Positions 1 to 14,668 of a stretch of DNA of 64,000 bases are shown piece after piece. The notes under the pieces were generated by a model. The model did not search any database and had not been told where the DNA came from. It saw nothing but the letters and a program-made list of their open reading frames with translations. Numbering within the stretch: position 1 is the first letter of the stretch; the number at the start of each line of letters is the position of its first letter. Source of the DNA: Eopsaltria australis (lineage: Eukaryota > Chordata > Aves > Passeriformes > Petroicidae); assembly GCA_034509425.1 (NCBI GenBank), contig JAVTVJ010000372.1, positions 124,001 through 188,000 of the forward strand, given 5' to 3'. Position numbers and translations under genes: made by a program.

Positions 1-3000
1 GATGTGTCTTGCTCAGTAAATTTTTAGAGACTTTGTACATTATTGGCACACTGTGATTTTTTTTCTGGGAATGGATTGCTATTTGGGGAAAAGAAATGTT
101 TAAGAGAGCAGAGAATCTCCGCAGAAGAAGAAATATTAAAGGGAACTAAAATTTCAGTACAGTTCTAAGAAAAGTTTTGCCTGATTAAAGATTTCATGTT
201 TCAACCAATTTTTGACAGGAACATGGGACTGGAAGGGATCACCTGTGCTACTGAATGCAGCTCATGAAATTCACTGTTGCTACCAACACCTTACAGCAGT
301 ATTGTTATTTAGCATTTATTAAATAAAGATTTACCACAACTCAGGTTCAACCTTCTCTGTCTACCTGCCCTCAGATTAACTCATTTTGTGTAAGCTCAGA
401 TGAACCACATGAACTGAGAAAGCCAACCACATCCTACAGTGGGGAAGAGAGGGTCAAAATTGGTACCTGCCAGCCTGAGCTGCTGCAGTCTCTTGGACAT
501 CTAATGGCTCCAGAAAAACTGGAGGTGGTTATTTCTTTATTGTTGGTTGTACAACAACCAGGAGAAGACAACTCTCCCCACACAATCCCCACTAGTCCTC
601 TATGGATCCACAGGGAAAAATCTACCCTCTTCATGCAAGTAACTCCCATCCCAAAAAGAGGTCATTAATGTATAAAGTGATCAAGATATAGTCTGGTGTT
701 AGGGGCACCAAACATCCAAGGACTTGTGCATCCCCAACAACCTTAAACTCCCCTACTTTAATATGCAATCCCTCTCAGTTGTTTACCAAACATCATCATA
801 AAACAATTTTAATTCCTTCTCCAGTTGACTATTTGGAACATCATACCAGTAATTCACCCTTTTTCTTTTTTTTTTTACCTTACACTTCATGAAGACCAAT
901 TTTTATTTTCTTTTAATTTGAGAACTTTTTTCCTGTTTGATATTTGTTCTCCAAAAGTATCTGCAGAAAGTTATCCCTTTTGACAGTCAGTTGGTTAGGT
1001 TAAAAAGGCAAAATCTCTTCATCTGTCAACTAAGGTTTAAATAACACTTTTTACAATGGAAAACACCAGAAGCCAAGTAAATTCCTTGGCAGCTTATAGC
1101 CATTCTCCATCAAAGGAGTGATCTTTTTTGTTTTCCAATTTAGAAATCCCCTATTTATAGAAAAAAATACTATTGGTTTTTGAGTGCCAAGTATTGTAAT
1201 TCAGAACTCTCAAGTTTCATCTCACGCTTTTCATTTCAGCAGTGTGAGTCATCTGATCCACCCTGCCTTCTTTTAATGGATAATTCCATCCCCAGCCCTC
1301 TGTTTCAGCCTTACATCCCAGCTTTATGATAAATTCTGAATTTCAGAATCCCATATTTAGTTCTCTATATTTAATTAACAACTCAGAAGCCCTGAGTTGG
1401 CACCGGCGAGAAGTAAGAGAGGAGAGGTTGTGGGGGAGGAGGTGGAGTTGTTTTTAAAAAATTGTTATTGTTTTTGATACTCTCTGATCATTCAATCCTT
1501 AAAATCCATTAAAAACCTTGCTGCTGGACTTGGCATTTCCTGCACTAGATTCCTTCAGCAGTCTAGAATGGAGATTATCTGGATTTTGTCACACTTAGCA
1601 ATCTAATCTTTGCTTCTAGGAGTTCTGTTCTGCTGCTCCTGCTTTGGTTAGAGCTACTGCGTGTAGAGTGGTTACAATGACTGACTTATAATTGTATCAG
1701 AGACCATGTACCCTGCACAAAACAAAGGGTTAACAGTTTAATCTTCTTGCATTCAAACAGAAACACTCCAGTGGAGCCAGTCATTGAGACAATGAAATTA
1801 TAGCTGAACAGGAAGATCCTGAGAAAGCAGTGTAATAGTTTTAATAAACAAGAATTGCTAAAGTTGGGGAGAGGGGCTTTCTGGAGGCTTAATTAATCAA
1901 AACAGCTAAGGAACACCTAAGCAACTAAAATAATTAGTGCAAATAATTGTTCTTTATGTGAGTATGCGAGCCAGGATGTAACTTCCTAATTTGCTATGGA
2001 ATGATATAGAGAGTGCAGAATGTAGAAAATGTCCATAGGTTCATAAAATCATAGGCATGTTTTAAATAATTTTCAAAAGTTATTACTCTGTTAATTGGCT
2101 AGGAAATGTGGTTAGGAAAGCAGAGGCTGTCATCTGAAAAGAGATGTCTGCTGTACATTATTCCTGTAAGGGACTGTACAGTAAGAAATTATATCTGGAG
2201 GTTGCATCCAAGGCACTTTATAAAAGCTGGGACAGCATCTCAGATGGCATCTTTTCTTTCAAGTTTAATAATTTGTGATTGTTCTATCCTGCAGGAGGAA
2301 GGAGTCACTCAGACAAATACCTGGTTCAGAGCACCATTTCTTACACGTACCCATGTGCTCTCCATGAGAAATGCATCACTCTAACCACACTTTTTATGAC
2401 ATCCTGGCATCAGCAGAACCAGCTGTCGAGGCTAATGGAAGTACACAATCTTCCTGATGATTTCTGGAATAATCCAAAGGAGAAGATGATGACAATTACC
2501 TTTGAGACACCTGCTTCTAAAATAGCACATGCTCATTTTAAACAGCCTGTAATCTCACCTTGACTGACTGCCAGGCTTCATTTGGATCTTTCATGTTTAA
2601 TATATTATTTAGATTGCACAGGTTTAGGCCTGAAAGGAAGCAATTTAGATTAAAATTAGCAATAGAGTATGGAATTATACTGACAGTCAGTGGAAATTAA
2701 GATAGTTGTTTCAGAAATATCACTCTCTGCTCTCTACATGTGCCTCTACACTATTAAAATGTGTAGATAACGTTAAGACATCAGAGTTAAATGCTCAAAA
2801 ATTACAATTCTTAAGTTAAGGTGTCAGGCTGCTGTTTATCTCCTTTCTTTGTTTCCCAGTGCATGACCAACACCAGAATGTCACACCCACACCTCTGGCT
2901 GTTGATCAAACTGGGAGAAATGCAGGGAAGGCTGATCAAGGAGAGGAGAACAGACTTTATGAGAGGTAAGTGAAGGAGGGCTGGTTGATTTGTTTGCTCT

Positions 3001-5242
3001 GGTCAAATGACATGTGAGTAGAAGCTGATTAGAAATATAATCAGGATGATACAACAAAAAGAAAGGAATAACTATTTATATCTGAAAAATAATGTTGGTA
3101 TGAAAACAACATAGTAGAAATCTGTCACAAATAATTTAAGGCTGAAACACTGCAAAACACTGACTGGCTTCTCATTTTAGACCACATGAAATGCAGCCCT
3201 CTGTCCTTTAAGTCTTGAAAAGGGAGGAGTTTTGATGATTATCTCCTTTTTATCCTTTTCCTGCAGACAAATGGATGAGGGAACTTTCATCCAAACTGGC
3301 AAAAGTTTCTGAAAGTAGAAGGTAATCAGGTGCACTTTGACACCCAGAAATAAATCTGCTAATGGTGTTCACTATGTGTCATGATATATGGAATTGCCAT
3401 TCATCTTAAACAGCAGGCAGTTATTCAGGGGAACTACAATTTGCAGACACTGACAAGCTCTCATGCATGAGTTCCAGCTTCATTTCTTTTACTTGCTGGG
3501 GACCACATACCAAAACCAGACTCCTATAAATCAGTCACGTTAGTCTAATCTTGAGGTGACACTGCCACGGACATGCGTGGTGAGACTTGGTTAGAAAATA
3601 AACAGGCAGACTTGGCAACACTGGGATCAGTTGCTTTTCTTACTCTAACAATATTATTTTATCAACATGTAGCCAAATAGCATTTATCATTCTACTATCC
3701 ATCCATGCTCCTTAGAATGGTTCTTACATTATTATCTATGCACTAATATTAGTTATATCTCCCATACACAGCTTTATATTGCACAGTTTAGTTCTACAGA
3801 GACTAGATAAAAACATTCACTTACAAACACCTTGCAATATTTTTTCCTACTTTTTTTTTTTTTCATACAGCAACTTCTACTGCCTTTTTATTTTAGACAA
3901 CATATCTTTTCTTTTCAATCCAGCCAGCCTTCAGTGGCAGTGTATATTTTTAGGGAGCTGTACAGCCATCTGGAAAGGTTTTATTTTTTTGTTATGTTTA
4001 TCCTTTGCACTTTTCAGATTTCTGTCAACGTCCATGGTAACAGCTGCTATAATACTTTCCATTCTTGTGTGCTTTGAGAGCTGCACAATCCAATGTGGTT
4101 TGCAGTCTAGACTTCAATCAACCACCAATTTGTAAGACCAATAGTTGAGGGAGTGACTTTGGAGAGTATTATAAGCTGCCATAAGTGTAATTTCTGTGTC
4201 CTTTTTGCTCATGGTTTATTTTAAGGGTGATTGATCAGAAGACTATGCATTAGTTTTTCATACTCATGTGTGCATATATATATTTATATATAATTTAATT
4301 TAATTTCATGTGTGCATATTTTTATATGTATAGATATAAAAAATCCTGAAAATCTTGTCTTTTGAATTACATGTTTTGTGTTTGGTTTGTGGTTTGGGTT
4401 TTTTGTTGTTTGTTTTTGATTTTTTTTTAAATTTATTTTATTATCCTCTATACTCCTATCATTCACCCTGTAAATTTAATTATTTTCTTTGCTTGGGAGA
4501 GCATAAACTCTGAAGTGTTCAGTTCATCTATACCTGTATTTTATTTTTCATCAAAAATAGTAACTTGCATAGAGATAACATTATTCAACTCACAGAATTA
4601 AAAAAGGTGGTATCACCTGCAGGTAAAGACATAATAACTGTTTCAACAACAACCAAAAAAAATCCCTGTCAAAACAACAGTAAAAGCAGTAAATAAATCA
4701 ATTTTTTTTAAAAAGTAACTAAATCTGAGGGAAATATTTCTGAAGATGAAATCTGAGCTGAAATCTGAACTGCCCTGAGTGTTAAAAGTAAAAAGGGGAA
4801 AAAATTACCTAATGATTGCATAATATTTTGAAACAAGTTCCCCAAACATTTGTGGAAATTACTGGAAAGAAAAATATTCCAATAATTTCCTACCTTGAGT
4901 TCAGGAACCTTATGGTATGTGATCTACATTCCATTGCTTGCCAGACTTTTAGATGCTTACAGCCCCGGGAGCATCAGAAGCTGTGCCAAGGTCGTGTGCT
5001 GAGCACAGAGCTACCTGAACAACCAGCAGCAAACACCGAGCTGGGACTGGTGCCTGAGAATCTGCCTTCTAGGGGATTAGCTGCTCAGATCTAAATCAAT
5101 CTCATGCATCTTCAGAGCCATGCAAGGCAGGTACCTATTCTAATCTGGAAGCTGACGCTCTGTTTGTGGCCAGTGGAGAATATGCAGGGTATTCACCCTA
5201 CCCTAAGACCTGAACAACCATTCAAGTTAAAAATCTGTATAT
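1..5242. other. Intergenic, no gene seen
   Basis: This AT-rich stretch has only short chance reading frames on both strands. None shows a recognisable domain, conserved motif or exon-like splice context. It includes T-rich and TA-rich low-complexity tracts near 3850 and 4270-4310. I recognise no repeat family here. The part around 1850-2000, with several TAATTA-type motifs, could be a conserved non-coding element, but one sequence cannot show that. Confidence 0.7.
4264..4319. repeat. Short direct repeat flanking an AT-rich tract
   Basis: The 14-mer TCATGTGTGCATAT occurs at 4264-4277 and again at 4306-4319, on either side of a run of TA and TTTAA repeats. It is best read as local slippage or duplication in simple sequence. 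It is too short and AT-rich to count as a target-site duplication. Confidence 0.5.
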
Positions 5243-5424
5243 TTATGATCACAGAATTTTTAAGGTTGGAAAAGACTTTCAAGATCATTGAGCCCAACCA
5301 TTAATACAGCATCACTGTGTTCACTACTAAACCATGTCCCCACATGCCACATCCACAAGCCTACAGAACACTTCCAGGGATGGTGATTCCAACACTTCCC
5401 TGGGCACCCTGTTGCAAGGTCCGG
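5243..5424 (-). mobile_element. CR1 LINE fragment (3' end, minus strand)
   Basis: On the plus strand the piece opens with ATCACAGAAT, then a diverged GGTTGGAAAAGAC, AGATCATTGAGCCCAACC and later CCAGGGATGG and CTTCCCTGGGCA. These are reverse complements of the usual avian CR1 3' end. The element therefore lies on the minus strand and is heavily 5'-truncated and diverged. It carries no coding capacity. Confidence 0.85.
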
Positions 5425-8400
5425 GGTATTAAAACTTTTAATTATTCTGTAGTTGGAATTTATTTAATTTTAATCCATTTCAGTGTTTCATTTCAATCTC
5501 CTAAACTTCAGCTTTTGCACAAAGGTCTATGGACTGGGACATTAGTCTCAGAGCACTATCTGTGCAGCAAGGATACAAACATGTCTCTTTCATTCACATG
5601 GAACGTTTAGGAGAAAAATATATCTCTCTGAGTTATTCAGATTTTGCAGCAACGGATGATGTAGGTACCTAAGCAAGGTCTTTACATCAAAGGAAAACTG
5701 AGAGTCTCTAATTGGAACCTGCCTTCCAGCTAATGAGCTCTTCAGTTCACCAGTGAGGTCTTTACCCTTCCCTTACACAACCTAAACAGAAAAGCCAAAC
5801 TGCAGCCAGCAAATTTTCATGATCTTATTTTACCTGTATCACAAGGTCATGGTGGTGCCTCTGAAAAATCACATGGATCTATGAAGCCAAATTCTCCTTA
5901 AAACATTTAACTTTATGCAAAGTTCGACTGGTCTTAAGCAATAACAGAGGGAGAGAAAAAGCCCCATGAATTTATACCCAGTACAGTGTTGAACTGTAGG
6001 CCCAGCAATGTCAGAATATCAAGGAAAACAGCTCTAGGGAATTCTCAACATCATCGAGCAGAGAAGAACTTTGTATATGATGTAAATATTGGACTGCCTG
6101 TCTTTCTATATTGCTCCTGCTAAGTTCTTTACTGCTTAAGCTGTGTAGTACAGTACTTGTCAGTCTCTGTTGTACCTGAAAGTTCTTATAAACAAACAGA
6201 ATTATGATAAATCTCTTGAGTTTCCCTGAGGCATTTTTGCTGCTGCTGGAAACCTGAGGTCAGTGTGCAGTCAGTCCTGCAAACATCCCCCTTGACTATC
6301 AACTAGGACAGCATGAGTCTGGATGCTGTGACACTGGAATGCTTTAATAAAAAACTCACAATACAGAGCTTTGGGAATCAGCATCTTTAGGAAGTCTAAA
6401 AAATCTTTTTGTTTCTTCTAAGGATCAGGAAAAAAATCATGTCTGTCAAACCGTCAAATGTGCAGAAGAAATTGTCCCTGAGCATACTCTGTTAGTGCAC
6501 AGACAGATCTGGCAGTGAGAGTCCTGCTACCTTATCGTGATCCACTGACAATTCACACCAAGGTTCCTGCCTCCTCCAAGGCTCGAGCTATAAGGAAACT
6601 AATTTCCAGTTTGGATTAAATAGATAAATGAATAAAATTGGATATTGTTTTTGCACTATAGAGGCTGGAGGTCAGACTCAAACAACCTAAGGCAAGCTAA
6701 CACCTAAAAATGACATGCCAAGATTTAGTGTTATGGTTCAGAAAATCTGAGTTAGTCACCTCAGGTCTTAATGTAGAGCTGCTTGTGAGGGAGCCCTCGT
6801 AGCCTGCACTCTCACTGTGGAGCCCTTTGGAGCAGGGCAGCAACTGATTAACTGTCCTGCCAACTCAGGGCTGTATGCTAGAGGAAGGATACAACTACCC
6901 TAATTTTAGGAACTAAGGAGGTTTTCTGTCTCTGAACTACCTCTGTAGTCCACACACAAAAGCAAGACAGCTAAAGCCCCTCCCAGGACACCTATTCCCT
7001 GAGATGAAGTACTTCCCTAGATGTGCATATTTTTCTCTACTGGCTGAGGCTTACACATAAGATAACATACAGATAACTTTTGAATGTGCATGTTTCAAAG
7101 AGGTTAAAGCCATCATAGCTGGTTTAGCCCATTTCCCATTTCCCATTTTCATATATCAAGCTATATAAGCAAATATAGAAACATAGTACTGTAGGAAAGA
7201 TGACACTTATTTCCACTGACTGGACCATTATGGGTACTACTAAATTTTCTATTTGCCTATTAATTTATCTGTGTCCGGTTATTTTATTTTTTTTTTTAAT
7301 GTGAACCAAAAGAAACAACCTGTGGTTTGCTCAGTTGTCGATTAAGTTCTGTATTTCTCAAAGTATGTCACCCTAAGAGAAATACTGGCATTCCCAAGAT
7401 TACAACTCATGAGAGGTTTCTGACATGGACAGGCAACAAGTAAATATTTTCCTGTATTAATCACATTACTTTATTGCAGTGGCCAGTTAATCAACACCTG
7501 AATGACTATGCTGTGGTTCTGGTCCCTTTCTACCCTCCACCACACCCAAATCAAGATCTCTGCTGGAAGTCAGAACACTGTCTTGCACCTTAGTTTTCAA
7601 AATCATCTGATGTCAGAATGACTCACCTCACGTGGATGACAAGTAATATTATACCACACATCATTACATGTATGAAAGCATGAATATGTTCTACTTACAA
7701 ATCTTAACCATGAAAAATGAAACCACCATTACCCCAGTTTTCATTTCTGAGACAGGCAGTAGAGAAAACCTTATTCCATGTGGACTACTTGGATTTGTGC
7801 ATAAAGAAAATACTACTGTTTTACTTGCAAAAAACCCTGAAAAGCTTCCAAGGACTTTAAATACAGTCTTGCTTTCAGTTACATCAGATTCTATTGGAAC
7901 AGGAAGAAGAGAAAACTTTTCTTGTGCCATTGTGAGTACATCAGCAAGATCAGTACAAAACTGTTCCCATTTCTCTGGATGACTTAGAAGACCTGGAAAA
8001 TTAATTTGATAACCCAGGAAGACTCATTCAGTCCATGTTTGCAGGCTAGCCTGGCATAGAATGAAATGTGGAATCTCCTCTGAAACTCTAAAGTCTCCCA
8101 GAGTAAATCTGTGAGGATTTGTGACACTCCATTGCCCATCCACCTCTGTGTCCTTGCCCCCATCAGTAAGGCCTCCTCAGACAACTCCCTGGGAAGCAAT
8201 GTTGGAGTCTGTATAGACTGGTTGTACAGACAGTATTTTTATTACGTCTGCTGGCAAAGCTTCCCCCAGACCCAAGCTCTCCTCCATGACTGCTCACTGC
8301 AGCCCACATCAGCCAAGGGTGGTGCAGTCAAGCACCTCTCTCCAGGTGTTTTACAGCCACTGAGGAAGAAGAGACTCATACACAATACACCCTCTGCACA

Positions 8401-11400
8401 TATAAATGCTGTTGTTTGTGTCTCCTGCCTATTAAGAGGTGTATCTTGTTTTTCATGATCCAAGAAGAAAAAGAAATGCACACAAATGAAGAATATACAC
8501 GTCTTTTTAAAATATAAACCAGAATATCCTTTATGTGTAAGTCAGGTTTTGTCCCTAACATAGGAAATAAGAGCTTTCCCAGAAAATGGTGTCATGCAGA
8601 TTTCTAATACTTATTATCCTGAGTGAGATGATGAAGCTACTTTTGTTCTCCACACAAAAGTGGGTGCAGTGAAAATTGTGTGTGAGTTGCCAGCACATTT
8701 GTGTTTTGAAGGGTTATTGATGTGAATAGCAGGTGAAGTGTAAAGAAAAGGCTCCAGCTGTTTCTTGTTTTGAATTCTTCCTTGGTGCAAGCACCAAGAG
8801 TAAATACTGGAATGGGAAAAGTTAAACTCATAAGTGTCCCAGTTACACTCAAAAAGAAAAGAATTAAAACCCTTTTCTGTTGGTGTGCTATGCGGTTCTG
8901 CAACATTGATTTTATTCACACATAGTGCACAGCTGTTTATTGAGTCTGACCCTTGAGGGGAAGCTGAAGAAACACTGGAAATGAAACCACTCAGAAAAAG
9001 ACAGTTTTCCTTTCCTGTTTACTTGATGGATGTTTTATATCTTAAAAAAAATTCAGAAAAAGAAGTATTTTTTATATAGCAGTGACATGCAAATCACTGG
9101 TTTGAATATTAGCATAATTATTTCAATACTTCTGATGTTTTTCCCATCTTATTCTCCAGAACATTTGCTTTCACTAAAAATGAAAATAGTGGAGAAGCTA
9201 CTGTTGTTATTGTTCAGGAGACTATAAAATAAAAATAAGCATTGCTGTTCTTTATTAGAATGATTTAGTAGCCAGACCAACTCACTATTTTTATACCGCC
9301 TTAAATGCTACTACAACCAGACTTTAATATGTCATTCCCATTCTGTTTGATTGCTTTGTCAGAATAAGAAATATAAAATACATAAAGGATTCAAATAAAC
9401 AGAGACTGAAATGAAGTGAGCGCATTCAAATCCCTGCAGATCCAATTTTGTGGGTAGGGAGGATGACTGCAAAGTTGCCACCTGAATACTTTTTGCTAGA
9501 CTCCTGCAGAACTTTCTTTACATAATACAATCCTTCTTGAATCAAGCAGTACCATTATTTGAATATAAGAATTTATGTAAAATTGTGAGCCATCCTTTTG
9601 GAACTGAAACTTTTCTTTAAATTAACAATACTGAAGACAATATATGTACAAAAAAATGATGCCTTCAATCCCCCTTTCTCCTTAGGTGCCTCTAACCTTC
9701 CAGTGGCAAGATCTGCACAGCAGAAAGTGATTTCCACAACCATCAATTCTGTATTCAGCACTGGGCAATTCATCACAACCAGATAAAGCTAAATTCTATC
9801 AACTTGAAATGGCGTATGTCTATGCTTTGAGACTTTTAGAGGGATTCAGATTTAAGAATTCCTTTCATTTACTTTATATTGCTATAGACTCAGCTCTAGT
9901 ATATATGTCAAAAACTGAAATTCTAAATGTTCTTCTCCTGAAGGACGGCGTAATAAAATCATAAACCACTGTGAGGATGTTACCAGCAAAACGAGTGTTA
10001 GAACTTCAGGGAGGTTTAAAAAGCCAGGTCAAGGGGACTTGACAGAACACAGGATCCAAGACACAACCAGAGACAGAGCTGTCAAGTGCTCTGAAGACAG
10101 TTCAAACTCAGTGCTGCTTACAGAAAGAGCCAGTGGAAGATCTGAACGATGAAACAACTGATATATCAGAAAAAGAGATTTCTAACTATTTCGATGAGGA
10201 ATGCTGAATAAATGCAGAACATTATTACTTTCCAACAGGATGGTAGGCTGGCCATCACAGGGTTGGAATGAGAAATGTAGATTTTAATTAAAATTAAAAA
10301 ATTGCATATCCAGTTCAGAGTAAGGGAGAAATATTTCCCAATGTGTTAACTTTCAGATTACTGCACCAGGACAAATGGGTACAAGTTTTTCTTCCTCCTA
10401 TTTAAGCCATCTAAGCTGGAGGTCAAATGTTTGGATAAAAGTAAGCCCGTGCAAATTTTCCTTCTGTTGTATGTAGACTATCTTTTCCTATTATATTACT
10501 TCTGAGTTCTATGTTAAAGTTATAATGCTCTTAATCTTCTCCTCTGTGATATCTACAGGAACAAGGACAATAGTGAAAACCTTCAGCCTGAATAGTTCAG
10601 CAGCTTAGGCCAGCACATGAATTGATCAAATGCAAATAATGTCCATGACAGTCTATGCTAGTCTGATTTATTTCAACAAATCTCAAAGCTGTATTAAAAA
10701 AAAAATCTCAATAAGGGGCTTAATATTTTGCTGCAATTAATGCTATTCTTTGGCTTATGCATAATGGCCAATCACTAAATAAGCTCCATCAACCTCACTG
10801 TCCTTTAAAGAACCTGCTGAAAGTCTTTTGCTCTGAAATACACAGAAGAAAATAGTATAAAGTCAAGAAGAAAGGAAAAGATTAAGTGACACATTTAAAC
10901 CTGGATTACGTAACAGTCCCCTTTTATAAATCAAACCTCAGTAATATAATCAAAATCTCACCTTGAAGGACTGTGGATTGCACCATCATAGAAGATGTAA
11001 TGAGGATGAACCTTACAGATGTGAGTACAAGCTTTCCACCTTAGCATTTCACACTAACAGTGGCACCCAATGAACTGCCTTTCACAAATGAGAGACATCA
11101 GGCAGTTTCCAGATCTTATTTTAAGTGCTGGATTCTCCTCCTTCTAACCACACGGAACTATGTGTCCATATGGAACAAATGATCCACTCCAGAAGAACCT
11201 GCCCTCAGAGTGCCACACATCCCTCATGTACAAACAGCACTAAAGCACAGTTTTATCATTAATTATGGGCTCTTTTTTTTGTCTTTGTGAATAATTTTTC
11301 TAGTGATTCATAATGAACTCCCTAGAAAGCCAAACTGAGGAGCACCAAACACCACCCTCTGGAAGATAAAAAAGACAAATTCATAAGAAAATTAAAGATC

Positions 11401-13662
11401 CACATTTTTAATGACAAATGGTCAATTAGCCATGATGAATGAATTAATGTGATGACTTCAAATTAAGATGAAACACTTTTCCAAAATTTGTTCTCTATCT
11501 CAAGAAGAAAACAGAAGATAGATATGGATAATAGGGTGAAAAAAACAGTCCTTAGTTCTGTACTGAAAACTGAAAGCCCATCCAAGACCAGGTTGCCTGA
11601 GGCACCCTGGATCTTTTCCACAGCACACAAGGGATGAGTGTGGCCTAGATGCACATTTAGATGCAGTAGTAACCCCAGCAGAACCCACTGGTACCCTCAC
11701 AGCTTTGTAAGTATCTGCAGGTTTCATACCAAAGGTAGAGCAAATCAAAATCTGTAGAAAATTCCTCAACTGTCCAACTCCCATGCATTACTTGATCCTA
11801 AAAGTCCTTTGGGATCATTAAAACTGTTTTTCTAGTATTTATTTAACTTTCATTTTCCTTTTTTTAAAACAGCAACCATTTTTCTACCAGAGCATCTCTT
11901 TCTATTCCACAACCCCCTCTCACTGCTATAGACAAATATTGTGTTTATTCCCAGGCCCAAAGGGGATGCCACCAGCCCTGGCTTAGGCTTCAATTCCATT
12001 TGTTCTTTCTTTCAAATGAGCATTTTTCAGATGTATCTGCTGGTGGGATATACCAAAAGCAGCAACAGGCTTGGCATCCCTGCTTTTGCCCAAGGGTCTT
12101 CAGGATGAAAACCAGGGAATAAACTATGCACACTTAAGTGCAGAGTAGCAGAATAGTGCTGGAATCCCTGAGACCCCTCTGCTCCTCATTCCCATCACCA
12201 TTCCCATCCCTCACCTGATTGCAGCTTTTATTGCTCTGTAACTCAGTACTGTCATGTGCACCCTTTTAAACCACATCTACATGGATTTTTTTACCTATCC
12301 AAGATCAACTTATCCTCCTTTTTTTTTTTGACACACTCCTGCACAAAATCATCTGATTCATGGTATCAGCCTTTTATTTCCTTTATTCACTTGCAACTCA
12401 GCCCCCAGATTTACTCACATATCCCCCTTTTCCAACTACTCTGCAGCTGAAAAATGCTATTATTGCTGATCAGAAAGGAAAAAATGCTTTATGTTCCTGC
12501 CCCATTACTGAAACTCTGCAGACAGATTAGCTACAGGGCAATGGGTCCTCACCCCTTTCTGAAGCTTCTTGATTGTATAAAAATGTAAAGAAATATGGTG
12601 GAGCTCCAATTTAATATTATTCTCTTCCATATTAATAAATAGCTAGCCTGGAAAACCAATTTCCTCCATAAATTTGCAGATTGTTATAGATGACACTGTC
12701 TATTGGTATTTGCATTTAGGGACTTCCATTTACAGAAAAGCATGCAATTATGTCTTTGCTATTAACTATGCTACTGAAAGATAAATGTTATTTAAACCTG
12801 CTACAAATTCTAAAGGCCAAAGAGTTTTTATAACTAGGTCATTTTTAATGACAATAATTCGAGATTGGTCAATTCCCTGCCACTTAAAAAGAAGAATCAA
12901 GCAGATAGAACATATTTAACTTTAGAAAATTCCATTATTTCATGAAACAATTGAGCAATATATTGCTAAATTTTATACTCTATGCTTCTCTTTTTTTTTT
13001 TCAAAGAATTAAGGCTTAGCCTCCTCAGATCAGCTTGGGAAACTTTTCATTGCAAGAATTATCTACAAGAAGACCTGGAAAAATAAATGGGATTATTTTA
13101 TTTTTGTGCAAATGGCTTCTTAGGCTATCTTCTTTTGCAGCTCTGGTTTAGGAAAAGTTAAAGCAAAGTCTCCACCTGGTGGCCATATGAATTTTAATGA
13201 AATCGAAACATTTTGCTTGTTTGGTCAACATACTATTTTAATCTCTTACCTACTGTCTTTAACCTACTCATTCAAGCCATTGCTTCAAATTTTGTAGTTA
13301 CCATTAAATAGTAGGCAAAAATAGGTTGTAGAAACAATGTCCCTGACATAGTGAGTGTACGACACTATTCATCTGTGCCTCCCAGGTTTGTAATTATGCA
13401 GATTAACACCCCATTTCTGCCAGTGTCTTGTTATGATCACACAGTTTTAACTGCACACAATCCCAAGCACACAGATAAAAATGCGGAGAAGGGTTTAACA
13501 GGGTAGTGGGCAATTTAAACTTAAAGACTCTGCAAGTATCTTCTGTCAGAAATCAAAACTTTCAAAGCAGATTTCGATATAAGGAATGGGACAATCTCTG
13601 AGCTAGAAGAAAAATTAAAAGGAAACGGTAATTAGAAGAAGAACAGAGTTGCTCCAATAAAG
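5425..13662. other. Intergenic, no gene seen
   Basis: About 8 kb of AT-rich non-coding sequence. The longest reading frames (about 100-115 codons near 7670-8460 and 8614-8919) overlap one another on opposite strands and show no recognisable domain, so I treat them as chance. No tRNA, rRNA or known repeat was recognised in this stretch. Confidence 0.65.
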
Positions 13663-13667
13663 CTCAG
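13663..13667. repeat. Target-site duplication, left copy
   Basis: CTCAG stands immediately before the TG that opens the solo LTR and is repeated exactly at 14669-14673. A 5-bp duplication is the usual length for class III (ERVL-type) elements. Confidence 0.75.
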
Positions 13668-14668
13668 TGTGGTGAGTTGACTCTGGTGGGGTACCATGTT
13701 CCCACCAAACCCCCTCTGTCACTGCCCTCCCCAGCTGGGCAGGGGAGAGAAATCATGACAGATTATGGGTTGGAAAAAGGGCAGGAAAAGACCCCTCAGC
13801 AGTGACCATCATGGGCAAAACAGACTTGACTTGGGGAAGCTTATTGAATTTATTACAAATCAAATCAGAGGAGGATAATGAGAAATGAAACCAAGCTTTT
13901 AAACACCTTCCCTCTACTTCCACCTTCAACTTCTTTCACAGGAGGATGGGGAATGGGGGCTGTGGTCAGTTCATCACACCTTGTCTCTGCTGCTCCTTCT
14001 CCTCTGGGGGAGGACTCCTCACATCTTCCCCTGCTCCAGTGTGGGGTCCCTCCCACAGGAGAGTCCTCTAGGGACTTCTCCAACATGAGTCCTTCCCATG
14101 GCCTACAGTTCTGCACGAACTGTTCCAGCATGGGTCCACCCCTTCCATGGGCTGCAGTCCTTTAGGGACAGGCTGCTCCAGCATGGGTCCCCCACAGAGT
14201 CACAGGTCCTGCCACGAGCCTTCTCCAGCACAGGGTCATAGCCTCCTTTGGGCATCCCCCTGCTGTGTCCTGGGATCCTCCACAGGCTGCAGGTGGATCT
14301 CTGCTCCCCCATGGAGCTCCATGTGCTGCAGGTGCACAGCTGCCTCACCAGGGGCTGCAGGGGAATCTCAGCTCTGATGCCTGAAGCAGCTCTTGCCCCT
14401 CCTTCTTCATTGACCTTGGGGTCTGCAGGGCTGTTGCTCTCATATTCTTACTCCTCTCTCCTAGCTCCTGTGCAGTAACTTTTTTCCCTTTAACCCTGCC
14501 AGAGGCAATGCCAAAATCCCTGACTGGCCCAGCCCTGTCAGCAGCGAGTCCCTCTTGGAGATGGCTGAATTGGCTCTACTGGACATGGGGGAATTTCTGG
14601 AAGCTTCTCACAGAAGCCACTCTTGTAGTCCAACCACTACCAAAACCTTGCCATGCAAACCCAGTGTA
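13668..14668 (-). mobile_element. Solo LTR of an avian endogenous retrovirus (ERVL-like)
   Basis: A 1001-bp LTR bounded by TG on the plus-strand left and TA (decayed CA) on the right, flanked by the exact 5-bp duplication CTCAG. Orientation is minus. On that strand a CCAAT motif (GAGCCAATTC, near 14565) is followed by a purine-rich region, then an AATAAA signal and a short U5. The middle has many diverged repeats of a CTCCAGCATGGGTCC-like unit, typical of this avian LTR family. No gag, pol or env sequence flanks it, so it is a solo LTR left by recombination between two LTRs. The family assignment is from memory of the sequence pattern. The several short open frames inside it are not genes. 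Confidence 0.85.
13849..13854 (-). terminator. Poly(A) signal of the LTR
   Basis: AATAAA on the minus strand, about 180 bp before the end of the LTR on that strand. Its position fits the R region and supports the minus orientation of the solo LTR. Confidence 0.65.

Noticed and set aside
7668..7982. 104-codon plus-strand frame with a Ser/Thr-rich product
   Set aside because: Overlapped by an opposite-strand frame of similar length, with no domain, no splice sites and no homology that I recognise.
13865..14478. Open frames of 76-95 codons on both strands
   Set aside because: They lie inside the solo LTR and follow its internal repeats; they match no retroviral or host protein pattern.
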